Numbered from the stretch's first letter, positions 1 through 8,483 are shown. The stretch is DNA of 47,852 bases from Halolamina pelagica (GCF_900115675.1 NZ_FOXI01000015.1:1-47852); one strand, 5' to 3'. The notes: generated by a model from the letters alone, not told the origin. Numbers and translations: made by a program.

Positions 1-200
1 GTACGTCATGCTACGATACGTTCCCAGTTAAATATCCGTATTGATGGTGAATGTGGGTTGTGGAGGCGTTGTCGGATTCACACCCGCCGTGACCGGCGGG
101 ATTCTCTCCTCGAAGAAAGATAGGTGTCTTGTGGGGGTGGAACCGCCGCGTTCAAGCACCCGAGACTCCTCTGTCGGCGTATGCAACGGGAGAGTGAGCG

Positions 201-425
201 ATGAGCGGCCGGGACGTCGGCTCGCTGCCGCTCCAGATCGGGTTCGTGCTCATCATCGCGCTCTCCGGCGTGTTCGTCTCGATCCAGGCCGGCGCCGGGA
301 TCCGCTTCGCGCTGCTGGCCGGCGTCGCGGGGCTGGTCGTCGGCGTCGTGATCACGTGGTTCATCGTCCGGAACCTCCGGGACGTGATGCCGGACACGCC
401 GGACATGTCCGACCGCGAGTGGTAA
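201..425 (+). CDS. Small two-helix membrane protein
   Basis: Predicted 74-residue protein of unknown function. After a short polar start (MSGRDVG) there are two hydrophobic segments, about residues 10-28 and 33-55, followed by an acidic Asp/Met-rich tail ending DREW, so it should be an integral membrane protein with a charged end. The codons have the strong GC third-position bias of the neighbours, which separates it from overlapping shadow frames. It stands alone, convergent with the zincin-like gene on the other strand. No catalytic motif is visible. Confidence 0.75.
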   Translation: MSGRDVGSLPLQIGFVLIIALSGVFVSIQAGAGIRFALLAGVAGLVVGVVITWFIVRNLRDVMPDTPDMSDREW

Positions 426-450
426 CGACGCGACCCGGGCGAGCAGCCGG

Positions 451-1413
451 TTACGCGATCCGGGCCAGCCAGCGCTCGGGGTCGTCGAGCTCGTCGTCGG
501 TCGGCAGGTTCTCGGGGCGATCCCAGACTTTTGCGGCCGTGTCGAGCCCCTCAGCGTCGGCGACGGCGTGGAAAAAGTCGGCGCCGCGCTCGTACTGCCG
601 GCGCTTGAGACCGAGCCCGAGCAGGCGGCGGATCAGCTGATCCACGGGCCCGCCGCCCCCGCGTCGGGCGTCGATCTTCCGGCGCAGGTCGTCGTACTCC
701 TCGTCGAAGGCGCGATCCATCAGCAGCTCCGCGTACCCCTCGACGGCGGTCATCGCGGCGTCGAGTTCCGAGAACGCCTCGCGGTTCAGCCCGCCCGACG
801 CGAGTTGGGTCACGGTGTCGCGCATGCGGGACTCCAGATACTCGGGGAGCCACTCCGCGGCGCCGAACTCCGCGGCGTGGGTCACCTCGTGGAACGCGAT
901 CCAGCGGCGGAATCGGGGGAAGTCGACGTTCAGTTCTGCGGCGGTGCGCTCGATGTTCGGGTGGACGAAGTAGAGCTCGTGGGTCGGCCCGCCGTCGGCT
1001 TCTGCGAGCAGGAGGGGGTCGTACTGGCCGAGCACGTGCCGACCGAGGAACGCGAGCGAGAACGACATCGAGCCCGTGTTGACGACGCGGGAGGCGCCGG
1101 GGAAGAGCGGCTGGTCGAACTCCGCGGTCATCGGCTCGATCAGGCGATGGAACGTGTCGACGTTGGCGTCGATCCAGTGGTGACGGTTCTGGAGCGAGAT
1201 CTTCTCGGGCACGTCGAAGGCGACGTCGCCCACCTCGCGGATGCGGTCGCGGGCGTCACGCACGTCGGTCGCGTACCCCTCGCGCTCGGCCGCCGAGAGT
1301 TCGAGCGAGCCGGGGTCGGTGCTCGCCTTCGCGGCCTCGGAGACGGCCCCCCAGTCGACGACGCCGTCCCCGGAGGCGGAGACGACGGCGTCGACGCTGC
1401 GGAAGAGATCCAT
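451..1413 (-). CDS. Zinc-dependent metalloprotease-like protein (DUF2342/zincin_2 family)
   Basis: A 320-residue protein with the zincin signature HEVTH at residues 175-179, followed by AAEFGAAEWLP. This arrangement is typical of the actinobacterial and archaeal family often labelled 'coenzyme F420 biosynthesis-associated' or DUF2342. In these families the two His residues bind zinc and the Glu acts as base. There is no signal peptide, so a cytoplasmic location is expected. The substrate is unknown for the family, and the F420 link comes from phylogenetic co-occurrence, not chemistry. The first ATG (MDLFRSVDAV) fits the family's usual start. It is transcribed alone. Confidence 0.85.
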   Translation of the reverse strand: MDLFRSVDAVVSASGDGVVDWGAVSEAAKASTDPGSLELSAAEREGYATDVRDARDRIREVGDVAFDVPEKISLQNRHHWIDANVDTFHRLIEPMTAEFDQPLFPGASRVVNTGSMSFSLAFLGRHVLGQYDPLLLAEADGGPTHELYFVHPNIERTAAELNVDFPRFRRWIAFHEVTHAAEFGAAEWLPEYLESRMRDTVTQLASGGLNREAFSELDAAMTAVEGYAELLMDRAFDEEYDDLRRKIDARRGGGGPVDQLIRRLLGLGLKRRQYERGADFFHAVADAEGLDTAAKVWDRPENLPTDDELDDPERWLARIA

Positions 1414-1792
1414 ACCCGTACTCGGCGGCGGCCGGGCAAAAACCCTCGCTCACTCGGTGCCTGCGGTGGCGTGTGTCGATCCCCCACAGGACCACCAGAG
1501 CTAAATCGGCCGTGTCCACACTCCGAGATGACGCGCACTATGACTCGCCGGCACTCGTGTCGTCCGGTGTTCGATCCGCTCTCGCCGCCGGCCGCGCGAG
1601 GGGCCCGATAGCTGCAGCACTCGGGTTCGCCTCGCTTCGCTACGTCCTGTAGCCGCAGTTCATCGATCGAACACACACGCACATGCCGCTATCCGCCGAG
1701 TCGCCGGCCCGCCGTCGGCGCTCGCTCGCCCCCGCTGACCGACAGCCGCATCGCTCGCAACCTGAACTGCTCCGAACGCCGGGTGGTCGTCG
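1414..1792. other. Gene-free gap between divergent genes
   Basis: About 380 bases separating the divergent zincin-like gene and the MFS transporter. It is GC-rich and no frame in it shows a credible start plus coding bias. It must hold both promoters, but no clear TATA-like box stands out. I see no repeat or RNA gene in it. Confidence 0.5.
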
Positions 1793-3142
1793 ATGACCGC
1801 CGATTCGGCCACGGCCGACGCGACTGAGGCCGCTGCGACCGACGCCGCCGACGCGACTGACGACACCGGACGTTCGGCGTCGTCCATCTGGCACAACCCC
1901 GACTTCCGGCGCTTCTTCGCCGGCCAGTTCGTCACCAACGCCGGCGACAGCCTCTACACCGTCGCCGTCCTGTGGCTGGTGTTCGAACTCAGCGGCTCGA
2001 CAGCCCTCACTGGAGCTATCAACGCGATCCTGCTGCTCCCGTGGCTGCTGCAGATCCTCGCCGGCCCGATCGTCGACCGACTCCCGCTCAAACCCCTGCT
2101 CGTCGGCTCGCAAGTCGTGCAGGGCGTCGTGGTGCTCGTGCTCCCAGTCGCCGCGGCGACGGGCCACCTGCGGGTCGAACTCCTGTTCGCCGTCGCGCCC
2201 GTGTTGATGCTCGCGTCGCTGGTGATGAGTCCGATGCAGGCCACGCTGGTCCCCAGAATCGTCGCCGAAACACGACTCTCCGAAGCGAACTCCGCGCTCG
2301 CGACGGTCACGCTCGGACTGGACATGGTGTTCGACGCGCTCGGCGGCGCGTTCATCGCCCTGTTCGGCGTCACGACGCTGTTCCTGTTCGACTCCGCGAC
2401 GTTCGCCCTCGCTGGCCTGCTGTTCGCCGGGATCGCCCTCCAGTCGGCGGAGCGCCGTGGCACCGACGAGGCCGCCACGGACGAGTCGATCCTCGCCTCG
2501 TACCTCGACGACATGCGGGACGGCATCGACGCGCTCCGCGGGACCGTGTTCGTCGAGTTCATCCTCATGACCGCGGTCGCCAACCTGGCGACGGGGACGA
2601 CACTCGCCGTCCTGCCGGCGTTCGGCGACGGCCTCGGCGGGCCGGCCGTGTACGGGATGCTACTCGGCGCACTCGGAGTGGGTCGACTCGTCGGGTCGCT
2701 GCTCGCGCCGTACGTCGAGGACGTCGGGTACGGTCGGTTCCTGTTCGTCGGGAACTCGCTGGCGGCCTGCTGCTGGCTCGGATCGGTGGTCGCCCCCTCG
2801 GCAACGCTCACCGTGGTCCTGTTCGGCCTCGCGTGGGTGCCCGCCGGCGCCAGCGGCGTGCTCACGGCGACGCTGAACCAGACGGTGTTCCCGGCCGACC
2901 TCCTCGGTCGCGTGTCGTCGGTGAAGGGGACCGCTTCCGGGGCGACGCTCCCGCTCGGATCGCTCGTCGGCGGCGTCGTCGCCGGGACGGTCGGAGTGAC
3001 GACCACGATGGCGCTGGCGGCGTTCGGCTTCGGCTTCACGGGGCTGTATCTCCTCGTACGCCCGCGCCTCCGCCGGCTTCCCGCGGTTACCGACGCCGAT
3101 CCGGCGGCGTTCGGGGTCGCCGCGACGACGGACGAGGGGTAG
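1793..3142 (+). CDS. MFS transporter
   Basis: A 449-residue major facilitator protein. A polar Ala/Thr/Asp-rich N-terminus of about 30 residues precedes the motif WHNPDFRRFFAGQFVTNAGD, the usual opening of MFS efflux proteins of the DHA3/enterobactin-exporter type. About twelve hydrophobic segments follow, with a charged central loop around residues 220-245 between the two six-helix halves. It is probably a drug or small-molecule exporter in the cytoplasmic membrane; the substrate cannot be read from sequence. The start shown includes the long polar leader; a start nearer SSIWHN is possible. It stands alone and converges on a membrane protein downstream. Confidence 0.85.
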   Translation: MTADSATADATEAAATDAADATDDTGRSASSIWHNPDFRRFFAGQFVTNAGDSLYTVAVLWLVFELSGSTALTGAINAILLLPWLLQILAGPIVDRLPLKPLLVGSQVVQGVVVLVLPVAAATGHLRVELLFAVAPVLMLASLVMSPMQATLVPRIVAETRLSEANSALATVTLGLDMVFDALGGAFIALFGVTTLFLFDSATFALAGLLFAGIALQSAERRGTDEAATDESILASYLDDMRDGIDALRGTVFVEFILMTAVANLATGTTLAVLPAFGDGLGGPAVYGMLLGALGVGRLVGSLLAPYVEDVGYGRFLFVGNSLAACCWLGSVVAPSATLTVVLFGLAWVPAGASGVLTATLNQTVFPADLLGRVSSVKGTASGATLPLGSLVGGVVAGTVGVTTTMALAAFGFGFTGLYLLVRPRLRRLPAVTDADPAAFGVAATTDEG

Positions 3143-3159
3143 AAAAGCGGGTCGGAGCG

Positions 3160-3645
3160 TTACTCCTCGACGACGATCTCCTCGCTCCCGGTGAGGAGTT
3201 TGTACGCGGCCACTGCCAGCGCCAGCAGCAGACCGACGACGGCGGCGACGACGAGGCCGGTTCGCCCGCCCGTCTGCTCCTCGGGGCTGGTGATTTCGAT
3301 GGGGACCGAGTCCTCGGCCTCGGCTTCGAGCTCTTCGGTCGCCTCGTCGACCTGCTCCTCGATGTCGTCCAGCGCGTCGAGCCCCTCGGGTTCGACGCCG
3401 GCGAGCAGTTTCCGGACGGCGTAGGCGAGCGCCGCGAGGGCGCCGAGTCCGACCAGCGGCGCGAGCAGGCTGGGGCCGGAATCCTCGGTCGACTCCTCGG
3501 TGGTCGTGGAGGTGTCGGCCGTGGTTGTCTCGGTCGTCGTCGTGTCGTCGTCGGTCGGTTCGTCGCCGCCCGGGAGGCTACGCGGCCCGACCTGGAACCC
3601 GTCGTGGAAGTGCAACTCGAAGAACGTGAACTGTTTGTCGGCCAT
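3160..3645 (-). CDS. Hypothetical two-helix membrane protein with Thr-rich linker
   Basis: A 161-residue protein of unknown function. The N-terminus (MADKQFTFFELHFHDGFQVGP) is followed by a Thr/Asp/Glu-rich low-complexity linker at about residues 30-55. A hydrophobic helix lies at about 58-80, then a Glu-rich stretch around 85-115 that could form a coiled coil, and a second helix at about 130-152. The linker resembles a potentially O-glycosylated extracellular spacer, but that is inference. It is convergent with the MFS gene 17 bases away. Confidence 0.8.
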   Translation of the reverse strand: MADKQFTFFELHFHDGFQVGPRSLPGGDEPTDDDTTTTETTTADTSTTTEESTEDSGPSLLAPLVGLGALAALAYAVRKLLAGVEPEGLDALDDIEEQVDEATEELEAEAEDSVPIEITSPEEQTGGRTGLVVAAVVGLLLALAVAAYKLLTGSEEIVVEE

Positions 3646-3679
3646 ACATGTTTATTCGGGCGCAGTCGGGAAAGCCGTT

Positions 3680-3904
3680 GTGGGGCGAGGCGGCGCCGCC
3701 AGAAACGGGACGAGCGCACGCTGGTACCGCCGGCCGCTGGTTCGGGCCGAGCGTCTCCGAGAGTGGGACGAAACCTGCCTCGCCCGGGACCCGTTTTACT
3801 GGGAGCAGAAGCGTGCGGCCATCGTCGGCGGGTGCGAACTCTTCTTCGTCGAAGAGCCGCCGGAGGACGGGGTACGCGGCTGTTCAAGCCCCCCGCAAGA
3901 CTAA
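3680..3904 (+). CDS. Possible small protein, unknown function
   Basis: A GTG-initiated frame of 74 codons ending just before the AbrB operator. The interior (DETCLARDPFYWEQKRAAIVGG followed by CELFFVEEPPEDG) has acidic composition and GC-rich third positions typical of real haloarchaeal genes. Competing frames here are Arg/Ala-rich shadows. I do not recognise a family. It may be a genuine small gene or the end of a decayed one; the start is uncertain because no promoter box is evident. Confidence 0.35.
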   Translation: MGRGGAARNGTSARWYRRPLVRAERLREWDETCLARDPFYWEQKRAAIVGGCELFFVEEPPEDGVRGCSSPPQD

Positions 3905-3925
3905 GGTATTACGAGGTGTATTACC
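3905..3925. promoter_or_regulatory. Imperfect palindrome over the abrB-pin promoter, likely antitoxin operator
   Basis: A 21-base near-palindrome with half-sites GGTATTAC and GTATTACC around a 5-base centre (7 of 8 arm positions pair). It ends 4 bases before the ATG of the AbrB gene and covers the AT-rich promoter element. AbrB/MazE-type antitoxins commonly bind palindromes in their own promoter, so autorepression is the natural reading. The same GTATTAC core can also be read as two direct repeats 12 bases apart. Confidence 0.55.
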
Positions 3926-3929
3926 GCGT

Positions 3930-4190
3930 ATGAGCAAGTCCACTCGTGTCACGGAGAAGGGCCAGGCGACGATCCCGCACGAGCTCCGCGAGAAGTACGA
4001 TCTGGAGCCCGGGGACGAGGTCATCTGGATTGACACCGACGAGGGTATCGTCGTGAAGAAGCGCACCCGCACCGGCGGACGCGGGATGCTCGTTCCCGAC
4101 GACACCCCGGACGAGAAGCGTGAGGAGGTCGCCGAGGAGTTGGGCCAGCGCGTCCGCGAGCGCCGCGACCGCAACTACGAGGAAGCCTGA
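3930..4190 (+). CDS. AbrB/SpoVT-type antitoxin
   Basis: An 86-residue DNA-binding protein. The N-terminal swapped-hairpin domain (residues about 4-45) carries the family hallmark TRVTEKGQATIPHELREKY followed by LEPGDEVIW. The C-terminal half is charged and probably binds the toxin. The ATG at 3930 is chosen over upstream in-frame starts because the homology begins here and the putative operator lies just upstream. The PIN-domain gene begins one base after its stop codon, the classical antitoxin-toxin order. It should neutralise the PIN nuclease and repress its own operon. Confidence 0.9.
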   Translation: MSKSTRVTEKGQATIPHELREKYDLEPGDEVIWIDTDEGIVVKKRTRTGGRGMLVPDDTPDEKREEVAEELGQRVRERRDRNYEEA

Positions 4191-4191
4191 G

Positions 4192-4599
4192 ATGGCGACG
4201 TACACCGCCGACGCCGTCTCACTCCTGGGCTACCTCGTCGATGCGCTCCCGCGAGCGGCTGACCAGGCGTTCGCCGAAGCCGAAGCCGGGGAAACGGTCA
4301 TGCAGGCACCGAGCACGGCGCTCGCTGAGGTGCTGTACTCGGTCTCGCGCGACAAGGACGTTCGGGGGGTCCCCCTCAGGGGGACGCCAGAGGACGCCCG
4401 CCAGGCGCTGGTCGGGAACGGCCCCGTCTCGGTCGCGCCGGTCGATGAGGCGGAGCTGGTCGAGTACGCGCAGGTCGTTGACGAGTTCAGCATCCACGAC
4501 GGCCTGATCGTCGCCAGTCACCGCGCGCAGGACACGGACGCGATTCTCACGACCGACGGGGCTATCCGCGACGCCGGCTACGACACCGTCTGGGAGTGA
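4192..4599 (+). CDS. PIN-domain ribonuclease toxin (VapC-like)
   Basis: A 135-residue PIN-domain protein, predicted Mg-dependent ribonuclease toxin. Visible acidic positions match the PIN active site: the Asp in YTADAVSLLGYL near the N-terminus, the Glu in STALAEVLY, and a C-terminal cluster in HDGLIVASH and ILTTDGAIRDAG. The last motif is characteristic of VapC proteins. The gene starts 1 base after the AbrB-type antitoxin, with a purine-rich GAGGA inside the antitoxin end as a likely ribosome site, implying coupled translation. Length is normal and no residue loss is obvious, so this pair looks intact. Confidence 0.88.
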   Translation: MATYTADAVSLLGYLVDALPRAADQAFAEAEAGETVMQAPSTALAEVLYSVSRDKDVRGVPLRGTPEDARQALVGNGPVSVAPVDEAELVEYAQVVDEFSIHDGLIVASHRAQDTDAILTTDGAIRDAGYDTVWE

Positions 4600-4675
4600 T
4601 CGTTCGGCCGGCGCCCAAAACGGCCACGTTGGCCACCATCGTCGGACTGATGGGCCTCCCCGCCGAGACGCCGCC

Positions 4676-5740
4676 ATGGACGACAGTCAGCGGGAATTCC
4701 TCGACGAACTGCTCACTACTCCCAGTCCCTCCGGCTTCGAGACGCGCGGCCAGCGCGTCTGGGTCGACTACGTCTCCGAGTTCGCCGACCGCGTCGAGAC
4801 CGACGCGTACGGCAACGCGATCGCGGTCCACGAGGGGGATCCGGAGGTCGACACCGAGTTCGCCGTCGGCGGCCATGCCGACGAGATCGGGTTCATCGTC
4901 CGGGACATCGTCGACGACGGGTTCCTCCGCATCGCCCGCGTCGGCGGCTCGGACCGCACCGTCTCGAAGGGCCAGCACGTGACGGTCCACACCGACGACG
5001 GGCCGGTCCAGGGCGTCATCGGCCAGACCGCGATCCACCTGCGCGAGGGCGACGAGGAGTACGAGGATATCGCCGAGCAGTTCGTCGACGTGGGCGCCGA
5101 GGACGACGACGACGCCGAGGACCTCGTCTCCATCGGCGACCCGGTGACGTTCTCCTCCGGGATTCAGGAGCTCGCGAACAGCCGCGTCGCCGCCCGCGGG
5201 ATGGACAACCGCGTGGGGACGTGGGTCGCCGCCGAGGCGCTGCGCCGCGCGGCCGAGGCGGGCGCCGACGCGACGGTGTACGCCGTCTCGACGGTGCAGG
5301 AGGAGGTCGGCCTGAAGGGCGCCCAGATGGTCGGGTTCGGCATCGATCCGGATGCCTACGTCGCCGTCGACGTGACCCACGCGACCGACAACCCGGACGT
5401 GGCCGGCAGCAACCGCGGGCCGGTCGAACTGAGTGCGGGACCGGTCGTGGGCCGCGGCAGTGCGAACCACCCGAAGCTGGTCGAGTTGGCCCGGGAGTCG
5501 GGCGAGGAGGACGACGTGGACTACCAGCTCCAGGCCGCCGGGAGCCGGACCGGCACCGACGCCGACGGCGTGTTCACGCAGAAGGGCGGGGTGCCGTCGC
5601 TGAACGTCGGGATCCCGAACCGGTACATGCACACGCCGGTCGAAGTAGTGGACACGGAGGATCTGGACGCCGTCGCGGATCTCTGCGCCGGGATGGCCGA
5701 GCGGGCCGGCGAGCACGGGTCGTTCGACGTGGAGATCTGA
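4676..5740 (+). CDS. M42 family metallopeptidase (aminopeptidase/FrvX-like)
   Basis: A 354-residue M42 co-catalytic metallopeptidase. Recognisable ligands and catalytic residues are His67 in GGHADEIGF, the Asp in MDNRVG, the Glu pair in TVQEEVGLKGA, the Asp in VDVTHATD and the late His in YMHTPVEV. These proteins form large tetrahedral complexes with two Zn or Co ions and trim N-terminal residues from peptides released by the proteasome. The cytoplasm is the expected location. An acidic insertion near residues 130-150 fits halophilic adaptation. It is a single gene 76 bases after the PIN gene, probably with its own promoter. Confidence 0.92.
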   Translation: MDDSQREFLDELLTTPSPSGFETRGQRVWVDYVSEFADRVETDAYGNAIAVHEGDPEVDTEFAVGGHADEIGFIVRDIVDDGFLRIARVGGSDRTVSKGQHVTVHTDDGPVQGVIGQTAIHLREGDEEYEDIAEQFVDVGAEDDDDAEDLVSIGDPVTFSSGIQELANSRVAARGMDNRVGTWVAAEALRRAAEAGADATVYAVSTVQEEVGLKGAQMVGFGIDPDAYVAVDVTHATDNPDVAGSNRGPVELSAGPVVGRGSANHPKLVELARESGEEDDVDYQLQAAGSRTGTDADGVFTQKGGVPSLNVGIPNRYMHTPVEVVDTEDLDAVADLCAGMAERAGEHGSFDVEI

Positions 5741-5916
5741 CTCGCGCTTTCTCACGTGGCCCGACCGCTTTTTCGACGGCGTCGGCGACTCGCCCGTTCG
5801 ACCGAACGGCGGTGATGGCGGTCCCACTCGCCGAGCGCGAACGGCTCGTGTCGGGTGGCGAGTGAACCCCTCGGTTCGGCGATACAACGAAATGGGCGTA
5901 GTGCGAAGACTGAGGT

Positions 5917-6840
5917 ATGGGCGCGATCGAACTCGAGGGGCTGACGAAGGATTACGGGCCGGTCCTCGCCAACGACGACGTCTCGTTCACCGTCGAATCC
6001 GGCGAGGTCTTCGGCTACCTCGGCCCGAACGGCGCCGGCAAGACGACGACGATCCGGATGCTGCTCGGGTTCCTCAATCCGACTGCAGGCACGGCCCGGG
6101 TACTCGGGACCGATATCCGGGACCGGAAGGCGCTCGTGGAGGCGAAACGCCGGATCGGCCACCTCTCGGACGATCAGGCCTTCGACGAGCAGGCCACCGG
6201 AGCCGAGATCCTCGATCTCCACGCCGCCGTGAAGGGCGACGAGCGGCGGGCGGAGCTGCTCGACCTGTTCGAGCCGCCGCTCGACCGGCGAGTCCGGGAC
6301 TACTCCAGCGGGAACGTCCAGAAGCTGGGGCTGGTGACGACGTTCATGCACGACCCCGACCTCGTCATCCTCGACGAGCCGACGAACGGGCTCGACCCGC
6401 TCGTGAAACATCAGTTCGCCGAGTTCCTCCGGGCCGAACGGGACCGGGGGGTGACCGTGTTCCTCTCCTCGCACATCCTGAGTGAGGTCCGGCGGCTCTG
6501 TGACCGCGTCGGGATCATCCGGGAGGGCCGGCTCGTCACCGTCGATCCGGTCGACTCGCTCCTGCGTCGGACCGGCAAAGTCGTCCGGCTCCACAGCGCC
6601 GAACCGATCCCCGTCGAGTTCGTCGATCTCGACGGCGTCCACGACCTCGAAACGACCGTTTCGGACGGTCGGGGTGTCGACCCCGAGGCGGCGTTCACGG
6701 AGTGTACGTTCACCTTCACCGGCGACATCAACGAGCTCCTGGACCGGCTCCCCGACCACGAGATGGTCGACGTCTCGATCGAGGAAGCGCCGCTCGAAGA
6801 CGTGTTCCTGCGGTTCTACGGGGGTGAGGGGGATGTTTGA
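5917..6840 (+). CDS. ABC transporter ATP-binding protein
   Basis: A 307-residue ABC ATPase. Walker A is GPNGAGKTT (residues 36-44), the signature is the variant YSSGNVQKL (129-137), and Walker B is LVILDEPTNGLD (149-160); a switch His follows in FLSSHIL. A C-terminal extension of about 90 residues is typical of NatA/CcmA-type export ATPases. It overlaps the permease gene by 8 bases, so the two are co-transcribed and translationally coupled. The pair probably exports a small molecule or supports membrane homeostasis; the substrate is unknown. Confidence 0.93.
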   Translation: MGAIELEGLTKDYGPVLANDDVSFTVESGEVFGYLGPNGAGKTTTIRMLLGFLNPTAGTARVLGTDIRDRKALVEAKRRIGHLSDDQAFDEQATGAEILDLHAAVKGDERRAELLDLFEPPLDRRVRDYSSGNVQKLGLVTTFMHDPDLVILDEPTNGLDPLVKHQFAEFLRAERDRGVTVFLSSHILSEVRRLCDRVGIIREGRLVTVDPVDSLLRRTGKVVRLHSAEPIPVEFVDLDGVHDLETTVSDGRGVDPEAAFTECTFTFTGDINELLDRLPDHEMVDVSIEEAPLEDVFLRFYGGEGDV

Positions 6841-7618
6841 GTTCGCCCGCTACGACGCCGCCAAGCGAGTACGGGGGAGCGTGTATCTCTCCGTCGGGAT
6901 CTCGCTCCTCGCCGCGTTCGCCGTGTGGGCGTACCCGTCATATAGCGAGGCGATGGACATGGAACAGCTCCGCGAGGCGTTCCCCGAGCCGATGATCCAG
7001 GCGTTCAACATCCAGACGATGGCCTCGCTCGAGGGGTTCCTGGCGGTCGAACTGTACATGTTCGGCTGGATCATCCTCCTGGGGCTGTACATGGCCTACA
7101 GCGCCGCGAGCATCGTCGCCGACGACGTCGACCGCGGCCGGATGGACACCCTGCTGTCGATGCCGGTCTCGCGGCCGCGGCTGGCGATCGAACGGTTCGC
7201 CGCGCTCGGCGTCCCGATCCTGATGGTGAACGTCGTCACTCCCGTCGTCGTGCTCGTCAGTGCCGACCTGATCGGCGAGTCGCTGTCCGCCGTCGACGTG
7301 ATCGCGCTCCACCTGCTGTCGATCCCGTACCTGTTCGCCTGTGCGGGGATCGGGCTGCTCGCGTCGGTCCTGTTCGACCGCGCGAGTATCGCCCAGCGCG
7401 TCGCGCTGGGGGTCACGTTCGGGATCTATCTGGTCGAGTCGCTGCTGCGGGGGACGGAGTACGAGGCGCTGGGCGTCATCGCGCCGATGCGGTATTTCGA
7501 CCCGAACGAAGTCCTGCTCGACGGCACGTACGATCTGGTTGGCGCGGCCGTCCTGCTCGGGATGACGGCGGTCCTCCTCGTCGTCAGCCAAGTGATCTTC
7601 GTCCGCCGGGACATCTGA
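6833..7618 (+). CDS. ABC-2 type transporter permease
   Basis: A 261-residue permease with about six membrane segments. The ATG at 6833 overlaps the end of the ATPase gene, and the protein opens MFEFARYDAAKRVRGS, as ABC-2 permeases of haloarchaea often do. A large first extracytoplasmic loop with PEPMIQAFNIQTMASLEG separates helices 1 and 2, and the motif DDVDRGRMDTLLSMPVSR matches the conserved coupling region of this family. With the upstream ATPase it would form a homodimer-plus-homodimer exporter in the cytoplasmic membrane. Confidence 0.9.
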   Translation: MFEFARYDAAKRVRGSVYLSVGISLLAAFAVWAYPSYSEAMDMEQLREAFPEPMIQAFNIQTMASLEGFLAVELYMFGWIILLGLYMAYSAASIVADDVDRGRMDTLLSMPVSRPRLAIERFAALGVPILMVNVVTPVVVLVSADLIGESLSAVDVIALHLLSIPYLFACAGIGLLASVLFDRASIAQRVALGVTFGIYLVESLLRGTEYEALGVIAPMRYFDPNEVLLDGTYDLVGAAVLLGMTAVLLVVSQVIFVRRDI

Positions 7619-7658
7619 CCCCGGGAACGCACCGGCGAGCGCGTTCCGGCGACGGCAC

Positions 7659-8015
7659 TCACCCGACGAGCAGCCACGCGAGTCCGAGCGCCACGCCCGC
7701 CAGCGCGAGCGTCCCGAGTGCGTAGCCGACCGCCAGCAGCCGATCGCCGTCTTCCCAGGCCCGCACGGTCTCGACCGAGAACGACGAGAACGTCGTGAAC
7801 GCGCCACAGGTCCCCGTCCCGAGCAGGAGCAGCGCGTCGTCGCCGGCGCCGGCGAACGTGAGCAGGCCGAGCGCGAACGTGCCGAGCGTGTTGACCGCGA
7901 GCGTCGCGGTCGGGAACGGCGCGTCGGCGTCCGCGAGCGCCTCGCCGACGGCGTAGCGAAGCGTGGCGCCGAGCGCGCCGCCGAGGCCGACGAGGACGGG
8001 CGCGGGAGCGATCAC
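7659..8015 (-). CDS. crcB: Fluoride channel CrcB/Fluc subunit
   Basis: A 118-residue protein with four membrane helices. Motifs are GGALGATLRYAVG, the Asn in AVNTLGTF, and CGAFTTFSSFSVE, which match the fluoride-pore residues of the Fluc family (TFSTF-type Phe box and conserved Asn). It lies downstream of and overlaps a second, divergent crcB by 4 bases. Paired crcB genes usually encode antiparallel heterodimers of two oppositely inserted subunits. The product lets toxic fluoride leave the cell. No riboswitch could be identified by eye upstream of the pair. Confidence 0.92.
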   Translation of the reverse strand: MIAPAPVLVGLGGALGATLRYAVGEALADADAPFPTATLAVNTLGTFALGLLTFAGAGDDALLLLGTGTCGAFTTFSSFSVETVRAWEDGDRLLAVGYALGTLALAGVALGLAWLLVG

Positions 8016-8410
8016 GTCGACTCACCCCCTGTGTGGTGTTCGTCGTCGGCGTCGACGACGCGGCGAGCGAGCCACATCCCCGCTGCGGCCGCGGCGAACC
8101 CCAGCGCGTAGTTCGCGAGCACGTTCCCGACGAGAAGGGCGGGCGAGCCAGCCAGCGCCGACTCGACGGCGAAGGTGGAGTAGGTCGTGAAGGAGGAGAG
8201 GAAGCCGGTCGCGATCGCGAGTCGGACCGCGCGTGAGAGCCGGCCCGCGGCGACGGTGGCGACGACGACGCCCAGCGCGAACGCGCCGAGGACGTTAGCC
8301 GCGAGCGTGCCGCCCAGTTCGGGGAGGGCAACGGCGAGCAGCCAGCGCGCGTTCGCGCCCGCGAACCCGCCGCCGGCGACGAGTGCGAGCGTTCGGGCGC
8401 TGGAGAGCAT
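8012..8410 (-). CDS. crcB: Fluoride channel CrcB/Fluc subunit
   Basis: A 132-residue paralogue and likely heterodimer partner of the downstream crcB. Four helices are visible, with GGGFAGANARWLLA near the N-terminus, the Asn in AANVLGAF, and the signature TGFLSSFTTYSTFAVES. The C-terminal tail is charged and His-containing. Translation of the two subunits is coupled by the ATGA overlap at 8012-8015. The start lies 95 bases from the divergently transcribed rpl11 gene, so the two promoters share this short spacer. Confidence 0.92.
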   Translation of the reverse strand: MLSSARTLALVAGGGFAGANARWLLAVALPELGGTLAANVLGAFALGVVVATVAAGRLSRAVRLAIATGFLSSFTTYSTFAVESALAGSPALLVGNVLANYALGFAAAAAGMWLARRVVDADDEHHTGGEST

Positions 8411-8474
8411 ACGGCGCCTGCTGGGCCCGGTGGGGCCAAACCGCTGTCGTTCCCGGTCGGATCCGGAAAGAAAC

Positions 8475-8483
8475 CGTTAAACG
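8475..8483 (+). promoter_or_regulatory. TATA-like promoter box of rpl11
   Basis: The element CCGTTAAAC is centred about 27 bases before the ATG at 8506, the distance expected for a leaderless archaeal transcript. A closely similar GGTTAAACG stands at the same distance before the zinc-microprotein gene at 11736, which strengthens the reading of both. Confidence 0.5.

Noticed and set aside
1-200. Plus-strand frame starting at 41
   Set aside because: It runs through the start of the small membrane protein in another frame and becomes Arg-rich; no coding bias in the first 160 bases.
568-1611. Long plus-strand open frame opposite the zincin-like gene
   Set aside because: It is the antisense shadow of a GC-rich gene: Arg/Ala/Gly-heavy composition, no domain, and the opposite strand has the HEVTH motif. 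The same applies to other long antisense frames over the MFS, M42, glmU, GalE-like and DUF4330-type genes.
4369-4385. Perfect hairpin GTCCCCC/GGGGGAC inside the PIN gene
   Set aside because: It lies within a normal coding stretch (VRGVPLRGTPEDARQAL) and probably reflects codon choice; no regulatory context is evident.
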